From: Sulfurovum sp. XGS-02
Lineage (GTDB): Bacteria; Campylobacterota; Campylobacteria; Campylobacterales; Sulfurovaceae
Length of the DNA: 64,000 nucleotides
Reading direction: 5' to 3'
NCBI RefSeq assembly: GCF_023213175.1
Contig: NZ_CP093312.1
Location: 1,302,001-1,366,000 of the forward strand
Part shown: piece after piece, positions 1 through 8,235 of the stretch
How the letters are laid out: every line of letters starts with the position of its first letter
Position numbering within the stretch: position 1 is the stretch's first letter
Made by a program: the position numbers and the translations under genes
Notes under the pieces: generated by a model
Told to the model about the DNA's origin: nothing
Database searches by the model: none
Seen by the model: the letters and a program-made list of their open reading frames with translations, nothing else

Positions 1-278
1 TATATTAGTTGTCAAATTAATTATAGTTTGATAACTAAGTAATAAAAAATCACCTAGCTATTGATAATCCAACCGTTGTTAATATCATGTTTAAAATATT
101 GCGAATAATCTTTGCGGATTAACCTGACGGTCTACAGGGGCCTAAATTCAAAATATCTGAGAAATTTTTTTGTAACTCTTCTTTCCATTTGCTCCAAATT
201 ACGGATTTATTTTCAAAAAAATGCGAATCTAAAAGTGCTATATCTATCACATTTTCATTCAAGAATAGCTCATCTTCT

Positions 279-306
279 AGGTCGAAAAAATCGACCTCTT
301 TTTTTT
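279..306 (+). terminator. Strong intrinsic terminator
   Basis: A perfect 7-bp stem (AGGTCGA at 279-285 with TCGACCT at 291-297) with a five-A loop is followed by C and eight T residues. It reads as a rightward terminator and would separate the Fic-like gene from whatever is transcribed from the left. In 1-278 I see no convincing gene start. There is an open minus-strand frame ending at about 119 with no good start codon, possibly a gene remnant. Confidence 0.6.
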
Positions 307-340
307 GCTACCATACGGTATTAACAAAAAAGAGGGAATC

Positions 341-1399
341 ATGAGAAACAACATAATACATAACAGACAATATCATACAACACATGAGGAACTAATCTCT
401 TTGGCTGAAAAACTTTTAATTGACAGTGCTTCACTTCTAGGTTTTCACAATCCTCAAGTAATCCATGAGTTGAAAAAATTTAATACATACGTAAACAGTT
501 ATTATTCAAATGATATTCATTTTGAAGGTGCCCATCCTTCTTTGATGGACAGATATACTAAAGAAAGTTTGTCCACAAATAGTAAAGAGTCACGACTGCA
601 ACTTCGATCATTGAAGTATATAGAACAACAAAAGATATTAGAAAAATATTTTAATGATTGTAGTGTTGTTCGTATTCCTGAAAAACTTCCTTATGAAATT
701 CATAATAAGATTTTTGACAGTTCTAACAATGTAGATACAAATAATACACATTATTTTACATGGCCTAATCATATAACAGTAGTTGAAAAGGTAATAAATT
801 CCTTACAGTTACACTACCTAATCACACAGATACATTACAGATCAGATGAGTATAGAATAGTTGCAAGATTAATTCTTGACGGACTTCTTTCAACTATAAA
901 AGGATATGGGTTATGGAATATTTCAAGAGGTCTTCATATACATTCTACAGAATATGAAAAATATCTTAATATCGAAGATAAAGAGAGTGAAGCAGCCTCA
1001 TGGCATTTAGAAACTTTATCTGTAGAAAACTCAAACCGCTATATTAAATTCATGCTAGAAGTTGCTTTGGAACAGGTCCATTATGTCAAAGAACATATAA
1101 CTACAAACAAGATTTACCAAAATATCCAAAACTATCTTCATCTATCAAGTAAAGGATCTTTTTATAGTGAGTCTTTTTCTAAAGATTCTGAACTGTTATT
1201 TAAAGAACTATTACTTCTTGGAGAGATACGTCGTGGAGATGTTGCTTCGATTATAAACAAAAAATCAAGAACTTCGACATATTTAATCAAAAAGCTTACT
1301 GAAATGGACCTTATCACATCCGATACGCCAAAAAGTCCTATTCGCCTTAAATTTAATATGCATTTTACTTCTCATCTGTTTCCTGAGCTAGTAAGATAG
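341..1399 (+). CDS. Fic-family protein with degenerate Fic motif
   Basis: The 352-residue product aligns by eye with Fic (AMP-transferase) proteins of the N-terminal-inhibitor type. An N-terminal helical part has the YYSN turn around residue 56, the Fic core spans roughly 120-270, and a C-terminal winged helix covers about 285-330. Where active Fic proteins have HPFxDGNGR followed by xARL, this one has HYRSDEYRI then VARL (residues 165-177), with the same spacing. His165 and Asp169 remain, but the phosphate-binding Gly-Asn-Gly-Arg is gone. The inhibitory (S/T)xxxE(G/N) motif is also altered: Ser56 is kept but His-Phe stands where Glu-Gly is expected. The start at 341 is chosen because a GAGGGA ribosome-binding site precedes it; an in-frame ATG at 305 lies inside the terminator region. 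It is the first gene of the island segment seen here. AMPylation seems unlikely; a regulatory or DNA-binding role through the winged helix is an inference. Confidence 0.7.
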   Translation: MRNNIIHNRQYHTTHEELISLAEKLLIDSASLLGFHNPQVIHELKKFNTYVNSYYSNDIHFEGAHPSLMDRYTKESLSTNSKESRLQLRSLKYIEQQKILEKYFNDCSVVRIPEKLPYEIHNKIFDSSNNVDTNNTHYFTWPNHITVVEKVINSLQLHYLITQIHYRSDEYRIVARLILDGLLSTIKGYGLWNISRGLHIHSTEYEKYLNIEDKESEAASWHLETLSVENSNRYIKFMLEVALEQVHYVKEHITTNKIYQNIQNYLHLSSKGSFYSESFSKDSELLFKELLLLGEIRRGDVASIINKKSRTSTYLIKKLTEMDLITSDTPKSPIRLKFNMHFTSHLFPELVR

Positions 1400-1449
1400 G
1401 AAGCAGTAATTGATGGGAACTTTACACTTGAAAGATATTGGGAGGAATT

Positions 1450-1683
1450 ATGATATTTGATGTGATTAATGAAAAACTCGATGAAATATTAAAAATTCAT
1501 CAATCTTTGCCTTCTTGGATACCTTTGAGTAAAAATTTTGCAGAAGAGTGTGGATACACAACTATAGATGGCTTACGCAAATGGTGTTTCAATAATTTAC
1601 CTCCTGAAAAGTTTGAGAAGCGCGGCAAAAACTGGTTTATCCATCTTTCTGTTCTACACCAAATCAAGAGAAAGTCTGTATAA
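1450..1683 (+). CDS. Small excisionase-like DNA-binding protein
   Basis: A 77-residue basic protein with an excisionase/AlpA-like pattern: a leucine-rich N-terminal helix, then a 'WIPLSKNFAEECGYTT' stretch, 'GLRKWC', and a basic wing ending in 'KNWFIHLSVLHQIKR'. This pattern is typical of small winged-helix proteins encoded next to tyrosine integrases, which bend DNA or set the direction of recombination. GGAGG at 1441-1445 sits 4 bases before the ATG at 1450, so I prefer that start to an in-frame one 12 bases upstream. It lies between the Fic-like gene (50 bp away) and the integrase (34 bp away), all in one direction and probably one transcript. The family assignment is by shape only. Confidence 0.6.
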   Translation: MIFDVINEKLDEILKIHQSLPSWIPLSKNFAEECGYTTIDGLRKWCFNNLPPEKFEKRGKNWFIHLSVLHQIKRKSV

Positions 1684-1717
1684 TGTTTATGCCAACAGCT
1701 AACGGAAGGAAACAAAG

Positions 1718-2776
1718 TTGGCAAAAGTCACTATAAATAGCTATGGTTTTATTATATTGGATAGTACTATAGATGGAAAGCGGCATAGGCTTACCACTGG
1801 CAAAAAAGCAGAAAAAAGACTGCTTCAGTGGTATGAAAAGCATATTGAAGATGAATTCTTGAAACTTTACGAGCAAAAGTTCGGTGTAACAAATAGAGAA
1901 TCAACTACATTTAAAGAGTATGGAGAGTATATTTTAGAAATATCTTCAAACAATAGAAACTCATTTTCACAAAAAGAAATTATGCAACAGTTTAGAAAAT
2001 TGTGTGAAATATTCGGAGATTTATATTTGACTGACATTAAAGCAAGTCACATTTTAAAGTGGCAAAATACTTGTGGATTTGCTCCAAAGACAGTACAAAA
2101 CTATAGAGGCACGTTAAACCTTATATTAAAGATGGCTCTTTATGATGAGATTATAACAAAAAACCCTCTTACCGTCGTAAAACCTCCTAAAAAGGTTTAT
2201 AAAGAAACTTTTGTATTTTCGCAAGAAGATATGAAACTCTTAATCAGTAATAGTACTGGACAGTTTAGAAATATGTTAATGTTTAATTTCTTTGCTGGGT
2301 TAAGAGGCAGTGAATTGATTGCACTTAGATGGGATGACATTGATTTTGATGCAAATACAATCAGAATAGATACTCGTATACGTCAAGGTATTGAAGATGT
2401 CACCAAGTCAAAGAGAGTAAGGATAATAGATATGCTCCCACAGGCAAAGGCTGCACTAAAAAAGCAAATGCTGATTACTGGACTCAAAGGTAATTATGTC
2501 TTTCTCTCACAACACGGTAAGGTTTATACCACACCTAATGTACTAAGCGATCGACTGAAAGATCTATGTGTAGAATGTGGTATCAAAGCTGGCACGATGC
2601 ACACTGTAAGGAAATCATGCAATACCCTGCTCAAACAATACGGGTTGCCTCAAGATTGGATACTAGATCAATTAGGACATGTTGAAGATGGTGTAAATCG
2701 TGAATATTATACGGGTAAAATTAAACCTGATATGTCAAAAATTGGCAGAGTTTTGGCAGAGTTAAAGTTTGGTTAG
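1718..2776 (+). CDS. Tyrosine-type site-specific integrase
   Basis: The 352-residue protein has the phage-integrase layout: an N-terminal arm-binding part, a core-binding SAM-like domain (about 65-150), and a C-terminal catalytic domain. The catalytic residues are visible: Arg196 in GLRGSE, a lysine near 230-232, His295-x-x-Arg298, His321 in LGH, and the nucleophile Tyr330 or 331. The box II region reads HTVRKS rather than the common HxLRHT. Translation starts at TTG (1718) behind a good GGAAGGA site 7 bases upstream. The gene ends 30 bp from tRNA-Ser, which identifies the tRNA as the probable attachment site. The frame is intact, so the element may still be able to move. Confidence 0.9.
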   Translation: MAKVTINSYGFIILDSTIDGKRHRLTTGKKAEKRLLQWYEKHIEDEFLKLYEQKFGVTNRESTTFKEYGEYILEISSNNRNSFSQKEIMQQFRKLCEIFGDLYLTDIKASHILKWQNTCGFAPKTVQNYRGTLNLILKMALYDEIITKNPLTVVKPPKKVYKETFVFSQEDMKLLISNSTGQFRNMLMFNFFAGLRGSELIALRWDDIDFDANTIRIDTRIRQGIEDVTKSKRVRIIDMLPQAKAALKKQMLITGLKGNYVFLSQHGKVYTTPNVLSDRLKDLCVECGIKAGTMHTVRKSCNTLLKQYGLPQDWILDQLGHVEDGVNREYYTGKIKPDMSKIGRVLAELKFG

Positions 2777-2806
2777 TATGAAAGTTCGTGTTTTAGGGGA
2801 TTAAAG

Positions 2807-2897
2807 TGGCGGACAGTGAGGGATTCGAACCCTCGGTACCCTTACGAATACGCATCCTTAGCAGGGATGTGGTTTCAGCCAACTCACCCAACTGTCC
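2807..2897 (-). tRNA. tRNA-Ser(GCU)
   Basis: On the minus strand a 91-nt tRNA can be folded: acceptor stem GGACAGT/ACTGTCC with discriminator G and encoded CCA, anticodon arm with loop CTGCTAA giving anticodon GCT, a long variable arm as expected for tRNA-Ser, and a T arm containing GGTTCGAATCC. It decodes AGC/AGU serine codons. Its 3' end faces the integrase gene. Confidence 0.95.
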
Positions 2898-3064
2898 TTG
2901 TGTTTTTGTGGATGAGATTATAATTAGATTGGGTTAAATAGAAGCTTAAAATAATCTCAATTGTTTTTAAATTTATATTTTTTCACTTTGATCAATTGTA
3001 TTTTAGGGAAATCACAAAAAAACTGATTATCATTACATCATATATTTACACAACAAGGTTGCAA

Positions 3065-3187
3065 ATGTTAAAAAAACTTACGCCCCTTATCGTACTGGCA
3101 CTGTTTGCTGCAGGTGCCTATTTTATGATGAAAGGTATGGATAATGCTGTCCATATGACCAAATCAAAAAAAGAGATCAAAAAGTAG
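3065..3187 (+). CDS. Small single-pass membrane protein
   Basis: A 40-residue protein: a short basic N-terminus (MLKKL), one hydrophobic helix of about 17 residues, and a lysine-rich tail. It is probably anchored in the inner membrane with the basic tail in the cytoplasm. The ATG at 3065 is preferred over an in-frame one at 2996 because the extension would lead with an unrelated AT-rich sequence. The 3' end overlaps the convergent pyrF gene by 11 bases. Function unknown. It could also be a chance frame, but the hydrophobic/basic arrangement speaks for a real product. Confidence 0.5.
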   Translation: MLKKLTPLIVLALFAAGAYFMMKGMDNAVHMTKSKKEIKK

Positions 3188-3869
3188 CGATTACTTTGAG
3201 TATCTCTTCTACTTTACTTTTTGGATCACTGTCTTTGTAGATAGGTCTTCCTACTACCGGGTAGTCTACACCCTCTTGATTTGCAAGATCCAGTGTTGCT
3301 ACACGCTGCTGGTCTCCGGCATCTTCTCCGAAAGGTCTGATACCAGGACAGAGTGTCAAGAACTTCTCAGAAGTTGCATTTTTGATTGCCCTGCTCTCAA
3401 AGGTAGAACATACCACACCGTCTAATCCATTCTCATAACTCATTTTGGCAAACTGCTCCGCTTTTTCATCTATGCTTTTTTCGTAGATACTCTGAAAGTT
3501 TGCTTCATCAAAAGAGGTCAGTGCAGTCACAGCCAGTACCAATGGACGGTTTTCATAAGAAGCCAGTCTCTCCATCACTGTCTTCATCGCGACAGCTCCT
3601 GCTGATGCATGGATGTTGAACATGTTGACACCCAATTTTGCTATCTCTTCTGCTGCATCTGCCATAGTGTTAGGTATATCGTAAAGTTTGAGGTCCAAGA
3701 ATATCTTGAAATCAGGGTTGATCGCTTTGAGTGACTCTATAAAAGGTTTCCCGTCACGGATGTAGGCACGAAATCCTACTTTCATCCAAACATTGTACGA
3801 TTTGAGTGACTCGGCCAGGGCCAAGTTCTCTTCAGCTGACGGCAGATCAAGTGCTACACATAGTTCCAT
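3177..3869 (-). CDS. pyrF: Orotidine 5'-phosphate decarboxylase
   Basis: A 230-residue TIM-barrel enzyme that converts OMP to UMP, the last step of de novo pyrimidine synthesis, in the cytoplasm. The N-terminal substrate Asp is in ALDLP, and the catalytic Lys-Asp cluster is visible in [12 protein letters not shown] (about residues 56-67). The C-terminal phosphate-binding region reads PVVGRPIY with the conserved Gly-Arg-Pro-Ile. The length matches bacterial PyrF. AAGAGG lies upstream of the ATG. It stands alone, transcribed away from the cyclophilin gene. Confidence 0.95.
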   Translation of the reverse strand: MELCVALDLPSAEENLALAESLKSYNVWMKVGFRAYIRDGKPFIESLKAINPDFKIFLDLKLYDIPNTMADAAEEIAKLGVNMFNIHASAGAVAMKTVMERLASYENRPLVLAVTALTSFDEANFQSIYEKSIDEKAEQFAKMSYENGLDGVVCSTFESRAIKNATSEKFLTLCPGIRPFGEDAGDQQRVATLDLANQEGVDYPVVGRPIYKDSDPKSKVEEILKVIATF

Positions 3870-3951
3870 GGTTTAAACCTCTTATCTTTTTTATTGAATA
3901 TTCTTTGGGTATAATAATAGCCTAATTTAAATATATAAGGACTAAACACAC

Positions 3952-4473
3952 ATGTTTGGAAGAGAAACAAAAAGATACGATGTTGTTCAATCTGTAATGG
4001 ACACATACAACTACGCAAAATTTACCACTTCTAAAGGAGTGATCTGGGCTAAGCTTTTTAAAGATGATGCACCTAACACGGTTGCAAACTTCGCTCACCT
4101 TGCTGAAACAGGATTCTACAATGGTCTAAAATTCCACAGAGTAATCCCTGGGTTTATGGCACAAGGCGGTTGCCCGCACTCTAAAGACAATCCCGCAATG
4201 GCTGGTACAGGCGGTCCAGGCTGGCAGATAGACTGTGAGACTGACACAAGTACACACCCTCACAGAAGAGGTGTTCTCTCTATGGCACACGCAGGCCCGA
4301 ACACAGGTGGAAGCCAGTTCTTCATCACTTTTGTAGCTACACCGCACCTTGACGGCGTTCACACGGTATTTGGTGCGATCGACGAAGATGATACTGAAAG
4401 TTTCATGGTTCTGGATAACATTGAACAAAATGATGACATCATCAGTATTGAAGTAGTTGAGTCAAGAGCGTAA
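3952..4473 (+). CDS. Cyclophilin-type peptidyl-prolyl isomerase
   Basis: A 173-residue protein of the cyclophilin family, which speeds cis-trans isomerisation of X-Pro bonds. Catalytic and substrate-pocket motifs are present: FHRVIPGFMAQGG, GGSQFFITF and LDGVHTVFG. There is no signal peptide, so it is cytoplasmic. The N-terminus has about 20 residues before the domain proper. AAGGA precedes the ATG. It is followed 54 bp later by nadE in the same direction. Confidence 0.93.
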   Translation: MFGRETKRYDVVQSVMDTYNYAKFTTSKGVIWAKLFKDDAPNTVANFAHLAETGFYNGLKFHRVIPGFMAQGGCPHSKDNPAMAGTGGPGWQIDCETDTSTHPHRRGVLSMAHAGPNTGGSQFFITFVATPHLDGVHTVFGAIDEDDTESFMVLDNIEQNDDIISIEVVESRA

Positions 4474-4527
4474 TTAACTGTTTATTGTCCCTGGATCTTT
4501 ATCCGGGGATATTCTAAAAGGAACTGT

Positions 4528-6426
4528 ATGTTTGGATATTATAGAGTTGCATCGGCTGTGAACAAAACCATCGTAGGAAATCCTGCAAAAAATGCCGAAG
4601 AGATCATCAAACTTATCCAAGACGCACATACTAAAGAGGTTAGTGTCGTTGTATTTCCCGAGCTGACGCTTACAGGATACACTGCCAGTGACCTCCTTCT
4701 CAATCAAACACTCATCGCTTCTCAAAATGAGAAACTTTCCCATATACTGCAACATACAAAAGCTATCAATACCATTGCGATCATCGGTATAGCACTACTT
4801 GAAGCAGACAGACTCTATAACTGTGCGGTAGTGATTCAGAACGGGAAGATCTTGGGGATCGTGCCCAAAAGCTATCTCCCGAACAAAAAAGAGTTCTATG
4901 AAAAACGTCAATTTGTATCTGGCCGGGATATCACAAGAACCACCACAGAGTTATGGGAAGAGGAGATACCTTTTGGTGTAGACCTTCTTTTCAGCGACGC
5001 TAAAGAGATGACTTTCGGGGTGGAAATATGTGAAGATCTTTGGGCTGTGACACCTCCAAGCAACCATATGGCAAACAATGGTGCCAACCTCCTCTTTAAT
5101 CTTTCTGCAAGTAATGAGCTCATAGGTAAAGCTGAATACCGTGAAGAGCTGGTACGTACGCAGAGCGGTCGATGTATGGCTGCGTATGTCTACTCCTCTG
5201 CGGGTGTAGGTGAATCTACAACCGATACCGTTTTTGGAGGCCATGCCATCATCTCGGAATATGGTTCTACATTGGCTCAAAATGAGCGTTTCAGCCTGGA
5301 GAGCACTCTGATCACAGCGGATGTGGACCTGGAGCGTTTACGATGGCTCCGACTCAATGAATCCAGCTATTCAGACGGCAGGCGAAAAAAAACACGGACC
5401 ATCAAAGTGGAAACCCTGCCGGAGATCACTGCCCTTGACCGTGACATCAACCCACTGCCATTCGTACCTTCACGTTTTGCAGAGAAAGAGCACCGTTGTG
5501 ACGAGATCGTCCATATTCAGGCCCATGGCCTCATCAAGCGTATGAGTCATGCACATATCACAAAAGCCGTGATAGGTATCTCCGGGGGACTTGACTCTAC
5601 GCTTGCCCTACTCTCTACGCACCGAGCATTTGAGATCATGGGGTGGGACTATTCCAATATTCTTGCAGTGACCATGCCGGGATTCGGGACGACAAGCCGT
5701 ACCAAATCCAATGCGATCAAACTTTGTGAAGCGTTAGGTGTGACGTTAAGAACCATCGATATCACCGATATTTCCCACAAAGAGTTCGAAGCGATAGAAC
5801 ATGACATAGATGAACACTCTGTCACCTATGAGAATGTACAAGCACGTGCAAGAACATCGATACTGATGAACATGGCCAACAAAGAAGGCGGGCTTGTCAT
5901 CGGTACGGGTGACCTTAGTGAAGTGGCTTTAGGTTGGTCTACCTACAATGGGGACCACATGAGTATGTATGCATTAAATGCCGGTATCCCTAAAACACTT
6001 ATACAATATGTTATCGAGTATTTTAAATATGATAAGAGCATAGCCGAAGTGATAGACGATATACTCAATACACCTATAAGCCCTGAACTGCTTCCGCATA
6101 AAGAGGATGAGATCGTGCAGGAGACAGAGAGTATTGTAGGTCCATATGAGCTGCATGATTTTTTTCTTTACCATTTTATCAAGTATGGTGCCAAACCAGC
6201 AAAGATACGATTCCTGGCCGGTTTAGCCTTTGAGGGGAAATATGATGATGAGACCATTACCAAATGGCTCAAACTCTTTTTGAAACGTTTCTTCACCCAG
6301 CAGTTCAAACGTTCATGTATGCCCGACGGTCCCAAAGTCGGTACCATCTCTTTAAGTCCCAGAGCAGATTGGAAGATGGCGAGTGATGCAGATGTTGCAA
6401 TCTGGTTAGAGGAGTTAGACAAATGA
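4528..6426 (+). CDS. nadE: Glutamine-dependent NAD+ synthase
   Basis: A 632-residue two-domain enzyme that amidates deamido-NAD to NAD with glutamine as nitrogen donor. The N-terminal nitrilase-like glutaminase has the triad Glu45 (FPEL), Lys114 (PKSYLP) and Cys168 (EICED). The C-terminal synthetase has the ATP-pyrophosphatase loop SGGLDST at 352-358. This is the long, glutamine-using form; Helicobacter-type relatives often have only the short ammonia-dependent form (family knowledge). It overlaps the following DUF502 gene by 4 bases, suggesting coupled translation. Confidence 0.95.
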   Translation: MFGYYRVASAVNKTIVGNPAKNAEEIIKLIQDAHTKEVSVVVFPELTLTGYTASDLLLNQTLIASQNEKLSHILQHTKAINTIAIIGIALLEADRLYNCAVVIQNGKILGIVPKSYLPNKKEFYEKRQFVSGRDITRTTTELWEEEIPFGVDLLFSDAKEMTFGVEICEDLWAVTPPSNHMANNGANLLFNLSASNELIGKAEYREELVRTQSGRCMAAYVYSSAGVGESTTDTVFGGHAIISEYGSTLAQNERFSLESTLITADVDLERLRWLRLNESSYSDGRRKKTRTIKVETLPEITALDRDINPLPFVPSRFAEKEHRCDEIVHIQAHGLIKRMSHAHITKAVIGISGGLDSTLALLSTHRAFEIMGWDYSNILAVTMPGFGTTSRTKSNAIKLCEALGVTLRTIDITDISHKEFEAIEHDIDEHSVTYENVQARARTSILMNMANKEGGLVIGTGDLSEVALGWSTYNGDHMSMYALNAGIPKTLIQYVIEYFKYDKSIAEVIDDILNTPISPELLPHKEDEIVQETESIVGPYELHDFFLYHFIKYGAKPAKIRFLAGLAFEGKYDDETITKWLKLFLKRFFTQQFKRSCMPDGPKVGTISLSPRADWKMASDADVAIWLEELDK

Positions 6427-7082
6427 AGTCCAACAACACGATAAAACACTTCATTAACACGATGATCCAGGGGCTGTTCTGGCTTTTACCGATCGTTGCA
6501 ACTATTATCATCATTTCATGGCTCTATACCAAGATAGAACTTTTAGTAGGTTCTACGTTCAGATTTATCGGCTTCATACCCGAAAAGTATTTCTTTTTGT
6601 GGGAACTCTTGGCTATCGTTGTCTTCTTCATCACACTTTACATACTTGGACATCTTGCGCGAACAAGACTCGCGAACCTGTTTGAATACCTCTTCTCCAA
6701 AATACCCGGATACACTACGATCAGAGAACTCGTAGGTATTTTCAACTCTTCCAAAAAAGGTAAGAACCAGGTCCTGGTCGTAGCGATCAAAGGTTTTGGA
6801 AATGAAGGGTACAATATAGGTCTGATGTATTCACAAAAAGAGAGTATCATCAAAGACCACTACACCATTACACTCTCTATGTCCCCTATACCCAATGGTG
6901 GATTTATGTTTGAGGTCCATAAAGAAAAGATCTATGTGATAGAGAATGCCACATTTGACAACAACTTGCAATACCTGCTCTCTATGGGTGTAAAAAGTTT
7001 TGCCGAGATCCTAAGGGTTGAGCCCAAAAGTATAGATGAGTTCACCCCGCTTTGCGAGTGGATCAAAAACAATGCATCATAA
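6423..7082 (+). CDS. DUF502 family inner-membrane protein
   Basis: A 219-residue protein with two transmembrane helices near the N-terminus (about 15-35 and 58-78) followed by a soluble domain. The family signature is visible in 'FSKIPGYTTIRELVGIF' and in the mixed beta region afterwards. DUF502 proteins are widespread in bacteria without an established role. Its start codon overlaps the nadE stop, so the two are probably one operon, but the functional link is not obvious. Confidence 0.85.
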   Translation: MKSNNTIKHFINTMIQGLFWLLPIVATIIIISWLYTKIELLVGSTFRFIGFIPEKYFFLWELLAIVVFFITLYILGHLARTRLANLFEYLFSKIPGYTTIRELVGIFNSSKKGKNQVLVVAIKGFGNEGYNIGLMYSQKESIIKDHYTITLSMSPIPNGGFMFEVHKEKIYVIENATFDNNLQYLLSMGVKSFAEILRVEPKSIDEFTPLCEWIKNNAS

Positions 7083-7158
7083 AAATGTATGAATCATCTA
7101 TGAAAAGACTCTTTGCTCCAGGTAAATATATGCGCTATAGATTGCAACCGTATCTTTA

Positions 7159-7190
7159 TTGAAATATCAAACGTCTAAAAATGCTATAAT
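7159..7190 (+). promoter_or_regulatory. Promoter for the coiled-coil protein gene
   Basis: TATAAT at 7185-7190 is a perfect -10 box about 30 bases before the gene at 7220. TTGAAA at 7159-7164 is a possible -35 but spaced 20 bases. Campylobacterota promoters often lack a clear -35, so the -10 carries most of the weight. Confidence 0.5.
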
Positions 7191-7219
7191 AATCTCATAC
7201 ATCAATATAGGAGATCAAA

Positions 7220-7696
7220 ATGGAAAAAGAATTCAAGAAGATCATCGGTGAGAGTAAAACGTCCCTAAAGAAAATGGAAAAATATCTGGAAGCAAAAAGT
7301 GAGGACTTCACAGAAGAGGTCAATGTCTTTTGGCACGACCTTAAAAAACAATTATCACATATCGATGAAAAACTTCAAGAGACTTATGACCACTTTGAAG
7401 ACCAAGCAGAACTCAAAGGGCATTTAGGGCTTATGGAGGCTCGTGACAGAGTTGAAAAAATTCAAGAGACTACACGTGAGTTTACTGATAAAATTGCAAA
7501 TAACGCACAAGAAAAACTGGATATTGCGGCACTGAGAGTGCATCTTGCAAAGATGGAAAGTGAAGATCTTTGGGAAGAGAAGCAAAAAGAGCTCCTACAT
7601 ATCTATGATGATGCTAGAGACGAAGCGCAAAAAGCCGCTGCCAAAGCAGCCAAAGAACTTAATAATATGATTTTAAAATTAACAGAAATTATATAA
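7220..7696 (+). CDS. Helical coiled-coil protein of unknown function
   Basis: A 158-residue, highly charged, almost entirely helical protein with no cysteines and no membrane segment. Heptad-like Leu/Ile spacing runs through about 10-150, and the C-terminal region is alanine-rich (EAQKAAAKAAKE). I do not recognise a named family. Such proteins often act as stress or structural proteins, but nothing here decides that. GGAGAT precedes the ATG, and a perfect TATAAT box lies about 30 bases upstream. It is followed by the structured region before the cold-shock gene. Confidence 0.75.
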   Translation: MEKEFKKIIGESKTSLKKMEKYLEAKSEDFTEEVNVFWHDLKKQLSHIDEKLQETYDHFEDQAELKGHLGLMEARDRVEKIQETTREFTDKIANNAQEKLDIAALRVHLAKMESEDLWEEKQKELLHIYDDARDEAQKAAAKAAKELNNMILKLTEII

Positions 7697-7720
7697 TATG
7701 CTAAAAAGAGTAAGCGAATA

Positions 7721-7756
7721 GATATACAGTAATAACCCTGAAAGCCCCTGTATATC
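7721..7756 (+). terminator. Stem-loop after the coiled-coil gene
   Basis: GATATACAG (7721-7729) pairs perfectly with CTGTATATC (7748-7756) around an 18-nt loop. There is no T-run directly after it. It may be an RNA 3'-end structure for the gene ending at 7696. Confidence 0.3.
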
Positions 7757-7786
7757 GGATAGTATACGTATGTACACAGTAAAATA

Positions 7787-7816
7787 TATTTAAAATAAAT
7801 ATATTTATTTTAAATA
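7787..7816. repeat. 30-bp perfect AT palindrome
   Basis: The 30 bases 7787-7816 equal their own reverse complement, centred between 7801 and 7802, and consist only of A and T. It lies 25 bp before the cold-shock promoter. It could be a cruciform, a terminator-like hairpin or a protein-binding site; the sequence does not decide. Confidence 0.6.
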
Positions 7817-7839
7817 AGCTTATAAGTGAAAAAACAGGC

Positions 7840-7977
7840 TACAATATAGTTGATGAAAGATGAGGTTCGAGTTCATCTTTCGTGTGTTAAGTGTTATTGC
7901 TAGACCCTCGAAAGACTTCTCTCTGATTTGGATTCCACTTAATTATAAGTGTAAATTACTACCCAAAGGTACAAAAA
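7840..7977 (+). promoter_or_regulatory. Promoter and structured 5' UTR of the cold-shock gene
   Basis: A TACAAT -10 box at 7840-7845 puts the transcript start near 7852 and gives a leader of about 125 nt. The leader opens with a perfect 9-bp stem, GAAAGATGA (7855-7863) with TCATCTTTC (7873-7881), around a 9-nt loop. Long structured leaders are known for cspA-type mRNAs, where they control stability and translation at low temperature. That role here is an inference. Confidence 0.5.
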
Positions 7978-8196
7978 ATGGCAGCATTAGTAAACGGAAC
8001 TGTTAAATGGTTCAACGATGAAAAAGGTTACGGATTTATTCAGCAAGAAAATGGTGGAGACGATGTATTCGTACACTTTCGTCAAGTGAACAACGAAGGC
8101 GGTGGCCGTGTAACATTGAACGAAGGTCAAGCGGTAACATTTGAAATCGGTGAAGGTCAAAAAGGCCCTCAAGCTGAGAACGTCACGGCACTTTAA
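7978..8196 (+). CDS. Cold-shock domain protein
   Basis: A 72-residue single cold-shock domain (OB fold) that binds single-stranded RNA/DNA and melts RNA structure. RNP1 (KGYGFIQ) and RNP2 (VFVHF) are intact, and the N-terminal GTVKWFN is canonical. It is a stand-alone gene with its own promoter, a long leader and a downstream hairpin. Whether it is cold-induced or constitutive cannot be read from the sequence. Confidence 0.95.
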   Translation: MAALVNGTVKWFNDEKGYGFIQQENGGDDVFVHFRQVNNEGGGRVTLNEGQAVTFEIGEGQKGPQAENVTAL

Positions 8197-8205
8197 TAGT
8201 GCTTA

Positions 8206-8222
8206 GCAGGCTTTAAGCCTGC
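8206..8222. terminator. Hairpin terminator between convergent genes
   Basis: GCAGGCTT pairs with AAGCCTGC around a minimal loop, followed on the plus strand by a loosely T-rich AACTTTATTCTCC. It lies between the cold-shock gene and the convergent DUF4139 gene and could serve either. Confidence 0.5.
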
Positions 8223-8235
8223 AACTTTATTCTCC

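Larger units (their letters stand above)
1..2809 (+). mobile_element. Right end of an integrative island at tRNA-Ser
   Basis: A Fic-fold gene, a small excisionase-like gene and a tyrosine integrase run in one direction and stop 30 bp short of the 3' end of tRNA-Ser(GCU). This is the usual layout of an element integrated at a tRNA 3' end. The stretch looks more AT-rich than the genes to its right. The left end and the second attachment site are not in the window, so size and full cargo are unknown. The attachment core would lie in the 3' part of the tRNA (about 2807-2850), but without the other copy its exact length cannot be given. Confidence 0.6.

Noticed and set aside
119-310. Minus-strand open frame over about 60 codons ending near 119
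   Set aside because: It reads like protein sequence but has no ATG or clear start and no known motif. At most a gene remnant; not listed as a gene.
112-324. 70-codon frame at the left end of the island
   Set aside because: It has no ribosome-binding site, runs through the terminator hairpin at 279-306, and its product looks random.
4126-4428. Long minus-strand frame within the cyclophilin gene
   Set aside because: It is an antisense shadow of an unmistakable gene.
7085-7162. 25-codon frame after the DUF502 gene
   Set aside because: No ribosome-binding site and the product has no recognisable character.
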